This document shows, piece by piece, positions 15,157 through 21,394 of a stretch of 26,717 nt of DNA. The stretch spans positions 1 to 26,717 of IMG/VR virus record IMGVR_UViG_3300009502_001300. The stretch is one strand, 5' to 3'. The position numbers were made by a program, and so were the translations under genes. Every line of letters begins with the position of its first letter. Within the stretch, counting starts at the first letter, position 1. The stretch comes from a virus. The notes beneath the pieces are model-generated. The model saw nothing but the letters and a program-made list of their open reading frames with translations, searched no databases and was not told the DNA's origin.

Positions 15157-15459
15157 ATGGAAGTAGCAGAGAAAATGTGTGAGATGCGTTTACTGATTTC
15201 AGCTAAGGAGCTGGAAGGTTTTAAGAAAGACTTTCCTGGTATCAAGTGGCAAGCTGGTGATACTACTATTCGTTGGAATGGTAATAATCCAGAAGAAGTT
15301 GAAATGGCTAGAAAGGCTTTTGAGGCATATAAACAAAAGCATCCGAAAGCAATGGCGTTTAAAATGCTCAGGGATGATAGAAAAGATACTACAGAGATTA
15401 AAGAATTTGACCCTAATGCAGAATGTATTGTTATTGGGCATTGGTCCGAAAAAGGGTAA
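15157..15459 (+). CDS. Hypothetical protein
   Basis: This 100-residue protein has a strand (MRLLISAKELEGF), a central helix (EEVEMARKAFEAYKQKHP) and a C-terminal segment EIKEFDPNAECIVIGHW. It starts behind a strong AAGGAGG site. No function can be assigned. It lies directly upstream of the homing endonuclease gene and could have been its neighbour at insertion. Confidence 0.62.
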   Translation: MEVAEKMCEMRLLISAKELEGFKKDFPGIKWQAGDTTIRWNGNNPEEVEMARKAFEAYKQKHPKAMAFKMLRDDRKDTTEIKEFDPNAECIVIGHWSEKG

Positions 15460-15465
15460 TAAAGT

Positions 15466-16191
15466 ATGAAAGTATACGGTAAAAGAAGTGGTTCTTGGCT
15501 AGAGAAATGTAGAATTAGTTTGCAAAAAGCTAGGGGAACTGCTAGAACTTTACCTCGTAGCGAGAAACAAAAAACTATTGCAAAGTTGACTGGTTATAGA
15601 ATGGGGAAGAGTAATATAGGAAATAAACAATCTTTAGTAACACTAGAAAAAAGACGTAAGAGTTTAACAGGTCATAATGTTTCCGAAAATACTCGTCTCA
15701 AAATAGGTAGCAAAAATAAAATTAAACTAAAATTGTATTATAGTTTAGGGGGTAAAACTTGGAATAAAGGTTTAACTAAAGAAAGTGATTGTAGAGTTAG
15801 AAGACAATCAGATAGGGTTAGAGGAAGAAAAAAGTCTCCTGAGCACATTCAAAAGGCTTTACGAGCATCTTTAAAATCTTTACATATTAAACCTAATAAA
15901 TTTGAATCTAAAGCTTTAAATTATCTTAACTCTATTTATAATAATTCATTTGTTTATATTGGAGATGGTTCATATCTTGTAAATGGTAGGTCGCCAGATG
16001 CTATTTCAAGAGATTACAAAACTGTAGCATTGTTTCATGGGGTATACTGGCATTTGACGAAGATTTGTTTAGAAAACACCCCCGAAAATAAAAAGTTGGT
16101 TGAGGACAGAGATTCCATACACTTTATTAAAGAAGGTTTTAGTGTCATTGGTATTTGGGAAGATGACCTAGTTGAGATGACGAAAGGTTAA
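15466..16191 (+). CDS. Free-standing homing endonuclease (NUMOD3 plus Vsr/EDxHD-type nuclease)
   Basis: This 241-residue protein is a mobile endonuclease. The N-terminal 130 residues hold basic NUMOD3-like DNA-binding repeats (GKSNIGNKQSLVTLEKRRKS; NVSENTRLKIGSKNK; GRKKSPEHIQKALRAS). The C-terminal 100 residues resemble a Vsr/EDxHD nuclease: Glu in KFESKALNYL, Asp in GRSPDAIS, HGVYWH like the Vsr HGCFWH motif, and RDSIHFIKEGFSVIGIWEDDL as in Vsr. I-Bth0305I from a Bacillus phage is the founding EDxHD case. No ORF appears to be split by it, so it acts as an intergenic homing gene spreading between related phages. It has no strong ribosome site, and the next gene starts two bases later. Confidence 0.85.
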   Translation: MKVYGKRSGSWLEKCRISLQKARGTARTLPRSEKQKTIAKLTGYRMGKSNIGNKQSLVTLEKRRKSLTGHNVSENTRLKIGSKNKIKLKLYYSLGGKTWNKGLTKESDCRVRRQSDRVRGRKKSPEHIQKALRASLKSLHIKPNKFESKALNYLNSIYNNSFVYIGDGSYLVNGRSPDAISRDYKTVALFHGVYWHLTKICLENTPENKKLVEDRDSIHFIKEGFSVIGIWEDDLVEMTKG

Positions 16192-16192
16192 T

Positions 16193-17098
16193 ATGGCATT
16201 CAGTATAAGACCTGTTGATTTTTATCAGACAGAGGTCGCTTTAAAGTATCGTATGCCTAATGGTGAGACAAAAGTATCTTGCCAAAGGGTTACTGCTGAT
16301 TTGCTTACTCAACGAGATGCAAATGCACAAGCTAATATGCTTGAGTATGTTAAAGATGCTTTAAAAGATAAAGCAGAAAGAGAGATTAAAGATTATGTTA
16401 GACAACATGCTCAGGAGGGAAGGATGCCAGATATGATGTATACTGATTATGCAACGGGTGCTGCTGGTTGGTATGGTGCCACTACTTCGGCTACAGCAAA
16501 TTACGCTACTCGTTATGTATATACAAATGAATATAATGCTACTTATGCTAATTGGGAACCTGCACCAGCAGTTGAAGGCGGTAATTGTATTCAGACTCAA
16601 CAAATCAACAGGACTAAAATAGTATATAATGATGGTAAGAGAAAGTTAATAATCGAAAAGGATGTTAATTTTGAGATTGAGATTACACCAGAAGATATTC
16701 AAAATGCTAGAATCGCTTATTGGAAAGGTGCACGTATCAATATAATATCTAAAAGAGCTGAAACTAGAGCAGAAGAATTACTTAAGTCTTTTATCTCAGA
16801 TATTGACTTCCGTAACTATCAAGAAAAAGGGTTCTTTACTGTTAAGTCTGGGAATAGAATATTTAAGATACATAAAGACATACATAAACATATTGATATG
16901 TATGAAAAAGAAGGCGAGTTATTTGTTCCTAGGAATAGGTTATGTACACATACAGTAAACCGTGAGTTACCGAGAGCAGATGAGGCATTTCAGAAACTAA
17001 TGTTGATAAGAAGTAATAAAGTAATTGAGCATAGCAATTTACATGGCGCTAGTGATTTAAAGCCAGTAAGTAGAATAGAAGACCTTCTGTTAGTATGA
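16193..17098 (+). CDS. Conserved-looking phage protein of unknown function
   Basis: This 301-residue protein has three parts: an N-terminal 75 residues with charged helices (EYVKDALKDKAEREIKDYV), a middle tyrosine-, alanine- and threonine-rich segment (about 80-130), and a folded C-terminal domain. The C-terminal stretch RAEELLKSFISDIDFRNYQ, then a GFFTVKSGNRIFKI strand pair and LCTH, resembles a module that recurs in phage proteins without a known role. No catalytic motif is evident. The stop overlaps the next small ATG (ATGA). Confidence 0.65.
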   Translation: MAFSIRPVDFYQTEVALKYRMPNGETKVSCQRVTADLLTQRDANAQANMLEYVKDALKDKAEREIKDYVRQHAQEGRMPDMMYTDYATGAAGWYGATTSATANYATRYVYTNEYNATYANWEPAPAVEGGNCIQTQQINRTKIVYNDGKRKLIIEKDVNFEIEITPEDIQNARIAYWKGARINIISKRAETRAEELLKSFISDIDFRNYQEKGFFTVKSGNRIFKIHKDIHKHIDMYEKEGELFVPRNRLCTHTVNRELPRADEAFQKLMLIRSNKVIEHSNLHGASDLKPVSRIEDLLLV

Positions 17099-17169
17099 GG
17101 GATATGATACTAGTTGCTATGCTAGGTTTAGTAGTTGCAGGTTATCTAATATTACTGGGCATAAAATGA
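17095..17169 (+). CDS. 24-residue membrane peptide
   Basis: This frame encodes 24 residues, almost all a single membrane helix (MILVAMLGLVVAGYLILL). Its ATG overlaps the stop of the gene before, and its stop overlaps the ATG of the gene after; both junctions are ATGA. Such double coupling is hard to get by chance and is the main support for it being translated. Confidence 0.45.
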   Translation: MRDMILVAMLGLVVAGYLILLGIK

Positions 17170-17321
17170 AGTTAATAGGTAAATTGATTAAAGGTGGTCC
17201 TGGTGTTGGACAAGCAGAGATAGAAATCTCTAATGACGAGATACTTGCTCAGTTATCAGAAAAGGAAAAATTTAATCTTGCAACAAAGTTGTTGATTAAA
17301 CCTACTAAGGGAAGAGAATGA
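17166..17321 (+). CDS. Miniprotein with KGGPGVG motif, upstream of fic
   Basis: This 51-residue product has a basic hydrophobic start (MKLIGKLIKGGPGVG) and then a helical, charged body. The KGGPG segment is a variant of the KGGPGSGR motif found in the late-region proteins at 24243 and 26080. Both ends overlap neighbours by ATGA, so it is coupled to the Fic gene. It contains no Fic inhibitory motif, so an antitoxin role is not indicated. Function unknown. Confidence 0.55.
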   Translation: MKLIGKLIKGGPGVGQAEIEISNDEILAQLSEKEKFNLATKLLIKPTKGRE

Positions 17322-17776
17322 ATCAAAAACATAAACAATTTATGCTGGAAAGCAATCGTATTGAAGGAGAGTATAGGATTAATCCTGGTGATATAAATGC
17401 TATTCACTACGCTATCAATATGCCTGTAATGCTTAGATTAGATGAGTTACTTCATTTACATAGCTTATTAGGTAGTTATCTAAATAAATCTTGGGTAGGT
17501 AAATTTAGAGTTATAAATGTTAAAGTTGGGAATTTTATTCCTGTTTCGCATCAGCATATTCAATTAGCTATGGAAGAATACATCAAAGATTTTCCTATGT
17601 TAGACTCTTGGAGTGCTCATAACAAGTTTGAAAAAATTCATCCCTTTCAAGATTTGAATGGGAGAGTTGGTAGATTGCTATGGCTTAATAAAGCTATAGA
17701 TGAAGGATATGATTTTTCTATTCCCTTCCTCCAAGCGTTTTATTATCAAACTTTATCACAATACGAGAGGAGATAA
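17318..17776 (+). CDS. Fic-domain protein with N-terminal inhibitory motif
   Basis: Fic enzymes usually transfer AMP from ATP to a hydroxyl group on a target protein. This 152-residue protein has the Fic core HPFQDLNGRVGR (residues 108-119) with catalytic His108, a phosphate-binding NGR and Arg119. The usual first glycine of the loop (D/E-G-N) is Leu113. It also has GKFR at 61-64, common in the family. At residues 12-17, SNRIEG fits the inhibitory motif (S/T)xxxE(G/N), so this would be a self-inhibited class II type. The gene is linked to the KGGPG miniprotein by ATGA, and the deoxyribosyltransferase-like gene starts two bases after its stop. A host-modifying or anti-defence role is plausible, but its target is unknown. 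Confidence 0.87.
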   Translation: MNQKHKQFMLESNRIEGEYRINPGDINAIHYAINMPVMLRLDELLHLHSLLGSYLNKSWVGKFRVINVKVGNFIPVSHQHIQLAMEEYIKDFPMLDSWSAHNKFEKIHPFQDLNGRVGRLLWLNKAIDEGYDFSIPFLQAFYYQTLSQYERR

Positions 17777-17777
17777 G

Positions 17778-18248
17778 ATGAAAGAATTTAAAGCTCCGCA
17801 AAGATATTTTATAGGAGAAGAAGATAGGGTAGTGTTCTTAGCTGGTAGTATAGAAATGGGTAAAGCTGATAATTGGCAAACTAGGATAGTTAAGGCATTA
17901 AAGGGGAAGAATGGAATTATTCTTAATCCAAGAAGAGATGATTGGGATAGTTCTTGGGTCCAGGAAATAGATAATCCAAAGTTTAGGGAGCAAGTAGAAT
18001 GGGAACTAAAGGCTATGGAGGATGCTCATATAATAGCTATGATGTTTGACCCTGCGACAAAATCTCCCATAACATTGCTTGAGTTGGGGTTATGGACTGT
18101 TATGTATGGTGGTAATCAAAAACTTTTGGTATGTTGTCCTAAAGGTTATTGGAGAAAAGGTAACGTAGATATTGTTTGCAGAAAATATAAAATACCTATG
18201 GTGGTAAGTGAGCAAGATTTAATTCTAACCATAAAACATAAAATATAG
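17778..18248 (+). CDS. Nucleoside 2-deoxyribosyltransferase-like protein
   Basis: This 156-residue protein has the Rossmann-like layout of the nucleoside 2-deoxyribosyltransferase superfamily: VVFLAGSIEMGKADNWQ near residue 18, ILNPRRDDWDSSW at 48-60, and FDPATKSPITLLELGLW at 90-106, where Glu102 is in place of the catalytic Glu. Members cleave or exchange the base-sugar bond of deoxynucleosides, and related folds cleave NAD or modified nucleotides. The start is ATG 17778 with GAGAGGAG upstream; the longer frame from 17700 reads through the Fic gene. Closely linked to fic. It could salvage or scrub nucleotides during DNA modification, which is inference. Confidence 0.8.
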   Translation: MKEFKAPQRYFIGEEDRVVFLAGSIEMGKADNWQTRIVKALKGKNGIILNPRRDDWDSSWVQEIDNPKFREQVEWELKAMEDAHIIAMMFDPATKSPITLLELGLWTVMYGGNQKLLVCCPKGYWRKGNVDIVCRKYKIPMVVSEQDLILTIKHKI

Positions 18249-18249
18249 A

Positions 18250-18411
18250 ATGACTAAAGAACGTAAGAAGCTAGAAAGAGAATTTATTATGTCATTCATG
18301 CCATTATTAGAGATACCTGAAACACCTATTTTGAATTTATTAAATAAAAAAAGGAGTAAAATGGTAAAGAGTAAAAAAGTAGCCAGGAGTAGTTATGGAA
18401 GAAGTAGCTAA
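18250..18411 (+). CDS. Hypothetical small basic protein
   Basis: This 53-residue frame starts at ATG 18250, immediately behind the previous stop (TAGA-ATG). It is basic at both ends with a hydrophobic mid-part (FIMSFMPLLEIPETPILNLL). It overlaps the next gene by 17 bases. It has no clear ribosome site of its own, and there is no family match by eye. An internal ATG at 18361 behind AAAGGAG could instead give a shorter peptide. Confidence 0.4.
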   Translation: MTKERKKLEREFIMSFMPLLEIPETPILNLLNKKRSKMVKSKKVARSSYGRSS

Positions 18412-18715
18412 AGTAGAAACAAGAGCCGTAAGAGTAGCAAAACGTAGAGCTGAAGTATTGAAAGATTTTAACGATAAGTTTGCTGACTTTTGTATAGAAG
18501 AAGCTAAGACTAAAAATACTCCACACGAGCAGTTACGTAGTGCAGTATATAAGCTTGATTTGTATATTCAAAGTTTAATAAAAGCTAAACCGCAAGAGCA
18601 ATCTTTTTATGTATCAGTTGCATTAGAATTTCAAAGACAAAAGGTTAAACTACTACAAGATATACAAGATGCGAAGAAAAAGACTAACGATAGCACAGAT
18701 AAAAAGATTGGCTAA
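18395..18715 (+). CDS. Hypothetical helical protein
   Basis: This 106-residue product is charged and largely helical, with possible short coiled coil (RAVRVAKRRAEVLKDFNDKF; EFQRQKVKLLQDIQDAKKK). It has CCAGGAG upstream of the ATG. No enzymatic motif or membrane segment. The next miniprotein begins inside its 3' end. Confidence 0.62.
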   Translation: MEEVAKVETRAVRVAKRRAEVLKDFNDKFADFCIEEAKTKNTPHEQLRSAVYKLDLYIQSLIKAKPQEQSFYVSVALEFQRQKVKLLQDIQDAKKKTNDSTDKKIG

Positions 18716-18782
18716 GATATTTCCATTAAGTCCTCGTGAATATGAGTTGTTTGAAAAATATATGAGGAGGAGTAAAAAATGA
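18669..18782 (+). CDS. 37-residue basic miniprotein
   Basis: This frame reads MRRKRLTIAQIKRLAKIF, then PLSPREYELFEKYMRR, a strongly basic protein with two predicted helices. It starts inside the upstream gene, and its stop overlaps the next ATG (ATGA). It might bind nucleic acid, but this is a guess from charge only. Confidence 0.45.
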   Translation: MRRKRLTIAQIKRLAKIFPLSPREYELFEKYMRRSKK

Positions 18783-18946
18783 GGGTATTTCTTTTTTACG
18801 CAGTTGGATACATTTTTGGTTATTGCGTAGCTGTATGGCAAACTAACAACAAATGGATTTGGGCTTCTAATGCTCCTAATTTAAGGCAGATTTGTAGAAA
18901 AGAAAATTCTCTGTTAAAGATGAAGGTGTTGATAATAGTGATGTAG
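18779..18946 (+). CDS. Small membrane protein
   Basis: This 55-residue product opens with a hydrophobic aromatic helix (VFLFYAVGYIFGYCVAVW), followed by a polar tail (TNNKWIWASNAPNLR). A strong AGGAGGAG site lies 8 bases upstream, inside the previous frame. The function is unknown. It begins a run of four tiny membrane or secreted products. Confidence 0.58.
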   Translation: MRVFLFYAVGYIFGYCVAVWQTNNKWIWASNAPNLRQICRKENSLLKMKVLIIVM

Positions 18947-18977
18947 AAGTATCAGCTTGTTATAAAGGAAGGACGAA

Positions 18978-19070
18978 ATGAAAGATTTAGCAATGATATG
19001 GTTTATTCTTTTTGTTTATTTTATTGGAATGCTCTTAGGTATACATATCGAGAGAGGAAGGACAAAGTGA
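18978..19070 (+). CDS. 30-residue single-pass membrane peptide
   Basis: The frame encodes a helix, MIWFILFVYFIGMLLGIHI, followed by a basic end (ERGRTK). AAGGAAGGA lies upstream. Its stop overlaps the next start as GTGA. The inside-positive rule would put the C-terminus in the cytoplasm. Confidence 0.5.
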   Translation: MKDLAMIWFILFVYFIGMLLGIHIERGRTK

Positions 19071-19153
19071 GTGCACAACTAGCATTTGAAATAGCTGCTA
19101 TGACTGTAGTTGTAGTATTAGTGATTAAAGATGGAATAACAGGAGAAAGATGA
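19067..19153 (+). CDS. 28-residue membrane peptide (GTG start)
   Basis: The product starts at GTG 19067 behind AGGAAGG and contains a short hydrophobic helix (AAMTVVVVLVIKDG). It is locked between two overlapping genes (GTGA before, ATGA after), which is the main argument for translation. Confidence 0.42.
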   Translation: MSAQLAFEIAAMTVVVVLVIKDGITGER

Positions 19154-19377
19154 TGCGATACATTATAATTTGTCTATGTATGGTTATGCTGGTTGGCTGC
19201 AACTATCGTGGTAATAGAGATATCATTAGAGAATTGGAAGTAAAGGTAGAATTGCAGAATGTGGCAATTGAAGTTCAGAACAAAGCTTTAAATGATTTAA
19301 CTAAACTATTAAAGAAAATAGAAGCTGATTTAGAGACCATACCTAGATGGTCAAGACTACCACCCAAGGATAAATGA
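19150..19377 (+). CDS. Small lipoprotein with coiled-coil body
   Basis: This 75-residue protein has a classic lipoprotein signal: a hydrophobic stretch (YIIICLCMVMLVGC) ending in lipobox LVGC at residues 14-17, where Cys17 would be lipidated. The mature part is a heptad-like helix (IRELEVKVELQNVAIEVQN). In Gram-negative phages a similar product would suggest a Rz1-like outer-membrane spanin; in a Gram-positive host it would be a surface lipoprotein, for example for superinfection exclusion. The host type is not settled, so both stay open. Coupled to the membrane peptide upstream by ATGA. Confidence 0.75.
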   Translation: MMRYIIICLCMVMLVGCNYRGNRDIIRELEVKVELQNVAIEVQNKALNDLTKLLKKIEADLETIPRWSRLPPKDK

Positions 19378-19380
19378 TGA

Positions 19381-19632
19381 ATGGAAATGCAGGGCTGTCT
19401 AGTATTAGATTATAGGTCTTTTAGGGTTACTGATGGAATTGAGTATTGGAAAGTATTAAGTCCATCATTATTGTTTAGATTGATTTATAAGAAACGAAAA
19501 CGAGATGGAGTTTGTGGTAGGTGGTTAGTAAAAGGTAATTGGGTAATCTGGTTTAAGAAAGAGAAGTGGTATAATGAAACATCAATTACAAAAGAAAAGC
19601 TTTACTACAAAAGGGGGGATATAAAGTGTTGA
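19381..19632 (+). CDS. Hypothetical small aromatic, basic protein
   Basis: This 83-residue product is rich in Trp, Tyr, Lys and Arg (KVLSPSLLFRLIYKKRKR; GNWVIWFKKEKWYN). It has no recognised domain and no clear membrane span. The start has AAGGA about 11 bases upstream. The next small gene begins seven bases before its end. Confidence 0.5.
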   Translation: MEMQGCLVLDYRSFRVTDGIEYWKVLSPSLLFRLIYKKRKRDGVCGRWLVKGNWVIWFKKEKWYNETSITKEKLYYKRGDIKC

Positions 19633-19742
19633 ATGTTATATTAGCGTTGTGTGGTGGTCTTTGTTTAGTAGCTATTATATTACTTATAACGTCATTCGCT
19701 AATTCTAAAGGTCCTAGAGAACATGAAAATGGAGAGTTGTAA
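19626..19742 (+). CDS. 38-residue membrane peptide (GTG start)
   Basis: This product has a single membrane helix (VILALCGGLCLVAIILLI) followed by a polar tail. GTG 19626 lies behind AAAAGGGGGG. TTG 19629 is an alternative start. Function unknown. Confidence 0.48.
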   Translation: MLNVILALCGGLCLVAIILLITSFANSKGPREHENGEL

Positions 19743-19757
19743 CTAAGGAGGAAACAA

Positions 19758-20027
19758 ATGGTAGAGTTTAAGTTTGAGTTGGGTGATGAAGTAAAGGATA
19801 CAATAACATCTTTCAAAGGAGTCATTGTTGCTAGGATTGAATGGATGAATGGTTGCATACGTTATGTTATTCAATCGCGTACTCGTTCTAAAGAAGGCAA
19901 ACCTATTGATGACACAATAGACGAACAACAGTTAGAGTTAGTAAAGAAACCAAAAGTTAAAAAAGAATCACCAAGAAAAGGTGGACCTAAACCACAGGTA
20001 TCTAGATTTAATAACGTTAAGTTCTAA
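19758..20027 (+). CDS. Small SH3-like phage protein, unknown role
   Basis: This 89-residue product begins FKFELGDEVKDTITSFKGVI and continues ARIEWMNGCIRYVIQ, a strand-rich pattern seen in small conserved phage proteins with an SH3-like fold. The C-terminus is basic and disordered (KKPKVKKESPRKGGPKPQ). AAGGAGG precedes the ATG. A nucleic-acid or partner-binding role is possible, but no function is known to me. Confidence 0.65.
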   Translation: MVEFKFELGDEVKDTITSFKGVIVARIEWMNGCIRYVIQSRTRSKEGKPIDDTIDEQQLELVKKPKVKKESPRKGGPKPQVSRFNNVKF

Positions 20028-20040
20028 CTAAGGAGGAGTA

Positions 20041-20460
20041 ATGGGAAAGTTTCGTAATCCGTTTAAGAAACAACAATCGCAAACAGAAGCACCTTCACAA
20101 GGCAAGGCACCAGAAGTAGAAATAGCTATAATCCTGGTACAACATGAAAATGGTGGTCCTACTTTAGGCTATTTGAATGTAGGTGGAATAAAAACTAAGA
20201 GGCAAGCAACGATGAATGATATGTATAGAATGTGTAGTGAGGTATTACAGCAAGTAGCTACAATCAAAACAGCAGATAGAATTATAGGAATACTCCAATC
20301 AAAACCTGTAATACAACCTACAGAGAAACCTGCTGATAAACCAGGTGAAGCGCCAATAGTTACAGAAGGGTACAAAGAAGAGAAGAAAGAAGAGGTAAAA
20401 GAAGAAGTAAAGGAAGAAATCAAAACAGAGAAAAAAGATGAAGCCAACGCTCCTAAATAG
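20041..20460 (+). CDS. Hypothetical protein with charged repeat tail
   Basis: The 139-residue protein has a basic, disordered start (FRNPFKKQQSQ), a small folded middle (IAIILVQHENGG through EVLQQVATI, residues 28-83) and a highly charged tail with repeated KEE units (EEKKEEVKEEVKEEIK). AAGGAGG lies upstream. The next small gene starts inside its 3' end. Function unknown. Confidence 0.6.
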   Translation: MGKFRNPFKKQQSQTEAPSQGKAPEVEIAIILVQHENGGPTLGYLNVGGIKTKRQATMNDMYRMCSEVLQQVATIKTADRIIGILQSKPVIQPTEKPADKPGEAPIVTEGYKEEKKEEVKEEVKEEIKTEKKDEANAPK

Positions 20461-20608
20461 AATAAAGGTTTGGTGGCATTGTTTAATACATTTGCATCAG
20501 CCAATAAATGTTACTGAAGGGGTCAATTTACCTGGTGGCATTTACATTCCATTGAAGAGAGTTAAAGTTGGTTGTTGGACTTGTGGATATGGTAAGGAGA
20601 CTAAGTGA
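20438..20608 (+). CDS. Small His/Cys protein, zinc-finger-like
   Basis: This 56-residue product (MKPTLLNRIKVWWHCLIHLH, then VGCWTCGYGKETK) has a C/H-rich start and a CxxC end that could form one metal site, much like the product at 14072. It overlaps its upstream neighbour by 23 bases and the next gene by GTGA. Confidence 0.5.
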   Translation: MKPTLLNRIKVWWHCLIHLHQPINVTEGVNLPGGIYIPLKRVKVGCWTCGYGKETK

Positions 20609-20961
20609 GGATATTTGTCCTGGATGATATGGAGAGTAGGATAGAATCCTTCGTTAAATGGTACGGACACAAACACGAACTAGTAGTAGCAAAAGACGCA
20701 GATGAAGCAATAACAATCTTGAGTAAGGATTTAGCGTTTGATGTATTGTTTCTGGACCACGATTTAGGCGATAGAATCTTCGTAGATGTAAAAGATGAGA
20801 ACACAGGGAGTAGAGTAGCAAAGTTCTTAAGCGATAAAAAAGTAGAGGGGATGATAATAGTGCATTCGTGGAACCCAGTTGGAGCAAAAAACATGCTGGC
20901 GTACCTATCGAAGGCAATTTACATTCCAATCAGTTGCAAAGAGGCATTTGGTATAGAATAA
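20605..20961 (+). CDS. Receiver-like cREC (cyclic-phosphate processing receiver) domain protein
   Basis: This 118-residue stand-alone receiver-fold protein has VLDDMESR at 5-12, LDHDLGD at 50-56 and IIVHSWNPVGAKNML at 84-98. The HSxN segment marks the cREC group, which genome-context studies linked to RNA repair and cyclic-phosphate chemistry. No output domain is attached. The start is GTG 20605, overlapping the previous stop (GTGA), with TAAGGAGA at 20592-20599. The gene ends one base before a tRNA, so a role near tRNA protection or repair is an attractive inference. Its codons look more GC-rich than the genes before it. Confidence 0.78.
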   Translation: MRIFVLDDMESRIESFVKWYGHKHELVVAKDADEAITILSKDLAFDVLFLDHDLGDRIFVDVKDENTGSRVAKFLSDKKVEGMIIVHSWNPVGAKNMLAYLSKAIYIPISCKEAFGIE

Positions 20962-20962
20962 T

Positions 20963-21035
20963 GCCCGCATAGCTCAGACGGTAGAGCAATTGTTTTGTAA
21001 ACAAAAGGTCGGGGGTTCGATTCCTCCTGTGGGCT
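20963..21035 (+). tRNA. tRNA-Thr (anticodon UGU)
   Basis: A complete cloverleaf is visible. The acceptor stem GCCCGCA (20963-20969) pairs with TGTGGGC (21028-21034) with one G-U pair. The D arm is GCTC/GAGC at 20972-20987. The anticodon loop TTTGTAA (20994-21000) gives anticodon TGT, with four pairs plus an A-A mismatch at the top of the stem. The T arm is GGGGG TTCGATT CCTCC. CCA is not encoded. UGU reads ACA threonine codons, which suit an AT-rich phage. The single mismatch may lower a scan score. Confidence 0.92.
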
Positions 21036-21041
21036 TAAAAT

Positions 21042-21248
21042 ATGAAGAACGACTTAGGAGAGCAACTCAGAGAGCTTAGGGAGCAAAATCAAATCACTCA
21101 AGAGGAACTAGGTAGGTTCTTGGGCGTAACGAGAATCACAGTGCTTAGATGGGAACACAAGCATACGAACATTAGTAAGAGGATGAGGAGAAAGCTGGAC
21201 AGTCTGTTGAAGATTCGTAGATGTCCAACATGCAACAAAGAGTTATAA
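21042..21248 (+). CDS. XRE-type HTH regulator with CxxC tail
   Basis: This 68-residue protein is a minimal Cro/CI-like HTH: LRELREQNQITQEELGRFLG, then VTRITVLRWEHKHTNIS, with the recognition helix near residues 28-38. The last residues CPTCNKEL (61-68) add a CxxC pair that could join a metal site or a dimer. The ATG is only 6 bases after the tRNA end, and no Shine-Dalgarno site is visible there. A strong terminator follows. It probably controls the junction between accessory and packaging genes. Confidence 0.82.
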   Translation: MKNDLGEQLRELREQNQITQEELGRFLGVTRITVLRWEHKHTNISKRMRRKLDSLLKIRRCPTCNKEL

Positions 21249-21279
21249 TCTAGAGGTAGATTAGGTTTTGTCTTTAGAC

Positions 21280-21330
21280 GACCTGATTGACTATAGTATC
21301 CAATTCTATAGCAGTCAGGTCTTTTCTTTT
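21280..21330 (+). terminator. Strong Rho-independent terminator
   Basis: GACCTGATTGACTATAG (21280-21296) pairs with CTATAGCAGTCAGGTC (21306-21321) with one G-U wobble and one bulged A, around a 9-base loop, and is followed by TTTTCTTTT. It ends the transcription unit holding the tRNA and HTH gene, and separates it from the packaging block. Confidence 0.85.
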
Positions 21331-21356
21331 ATATGTGAGATATCAACTACTAATTA

Positions 21357-21381
21357 AATACAGATGAATACAGATTCTGTA
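21357..21381 (+). promoter_or_regulatory. Candidate operator: tandem 9-mer plus palindrome
   Basis: AATACAGAT occurs at 21357-21365 and again at 21367-21375, a 10-base period. The second copy opens into the perfect inverted repeat TACAGA-T-TCTGTA (21369-21381). It lies 13 bases before ATG 21395 and just behind the terminator. This would suit a dimeric regulator such as the HTH protein at 21042; binding is inferred, not shown. Confidence 0.4.
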
Positions 21382-21394
21382 GTGATTAAACTTT

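Noticed and set aside
15157-17098. Group I intron or intein around the homing endonuclease
   Set aside because: Flanking frames are complete separate genes, and no split gene or splice motif is evident.
17166-17321. Antitoxin for the Fic protein
   Set aside because: It lacks the (S/T)xxxE(G/N) motif, which instead lies in the Fic protein itself.
17700-17777. N-terminal extension of the deoxyribosyltransferase-like protein
   Set aside because: It runs through the Fic gene; ATG 17778 has GAGAGGAG and starts the conserved part.
20169-20504. Minus-strand frames of up to about 120 codons, such as opposite 20169-20504 and 21995-22354
   Set aside because: They lie opposite strong + strand genes and have low-complexity Ser/Phe/Leu translations typical of antisense shadows.
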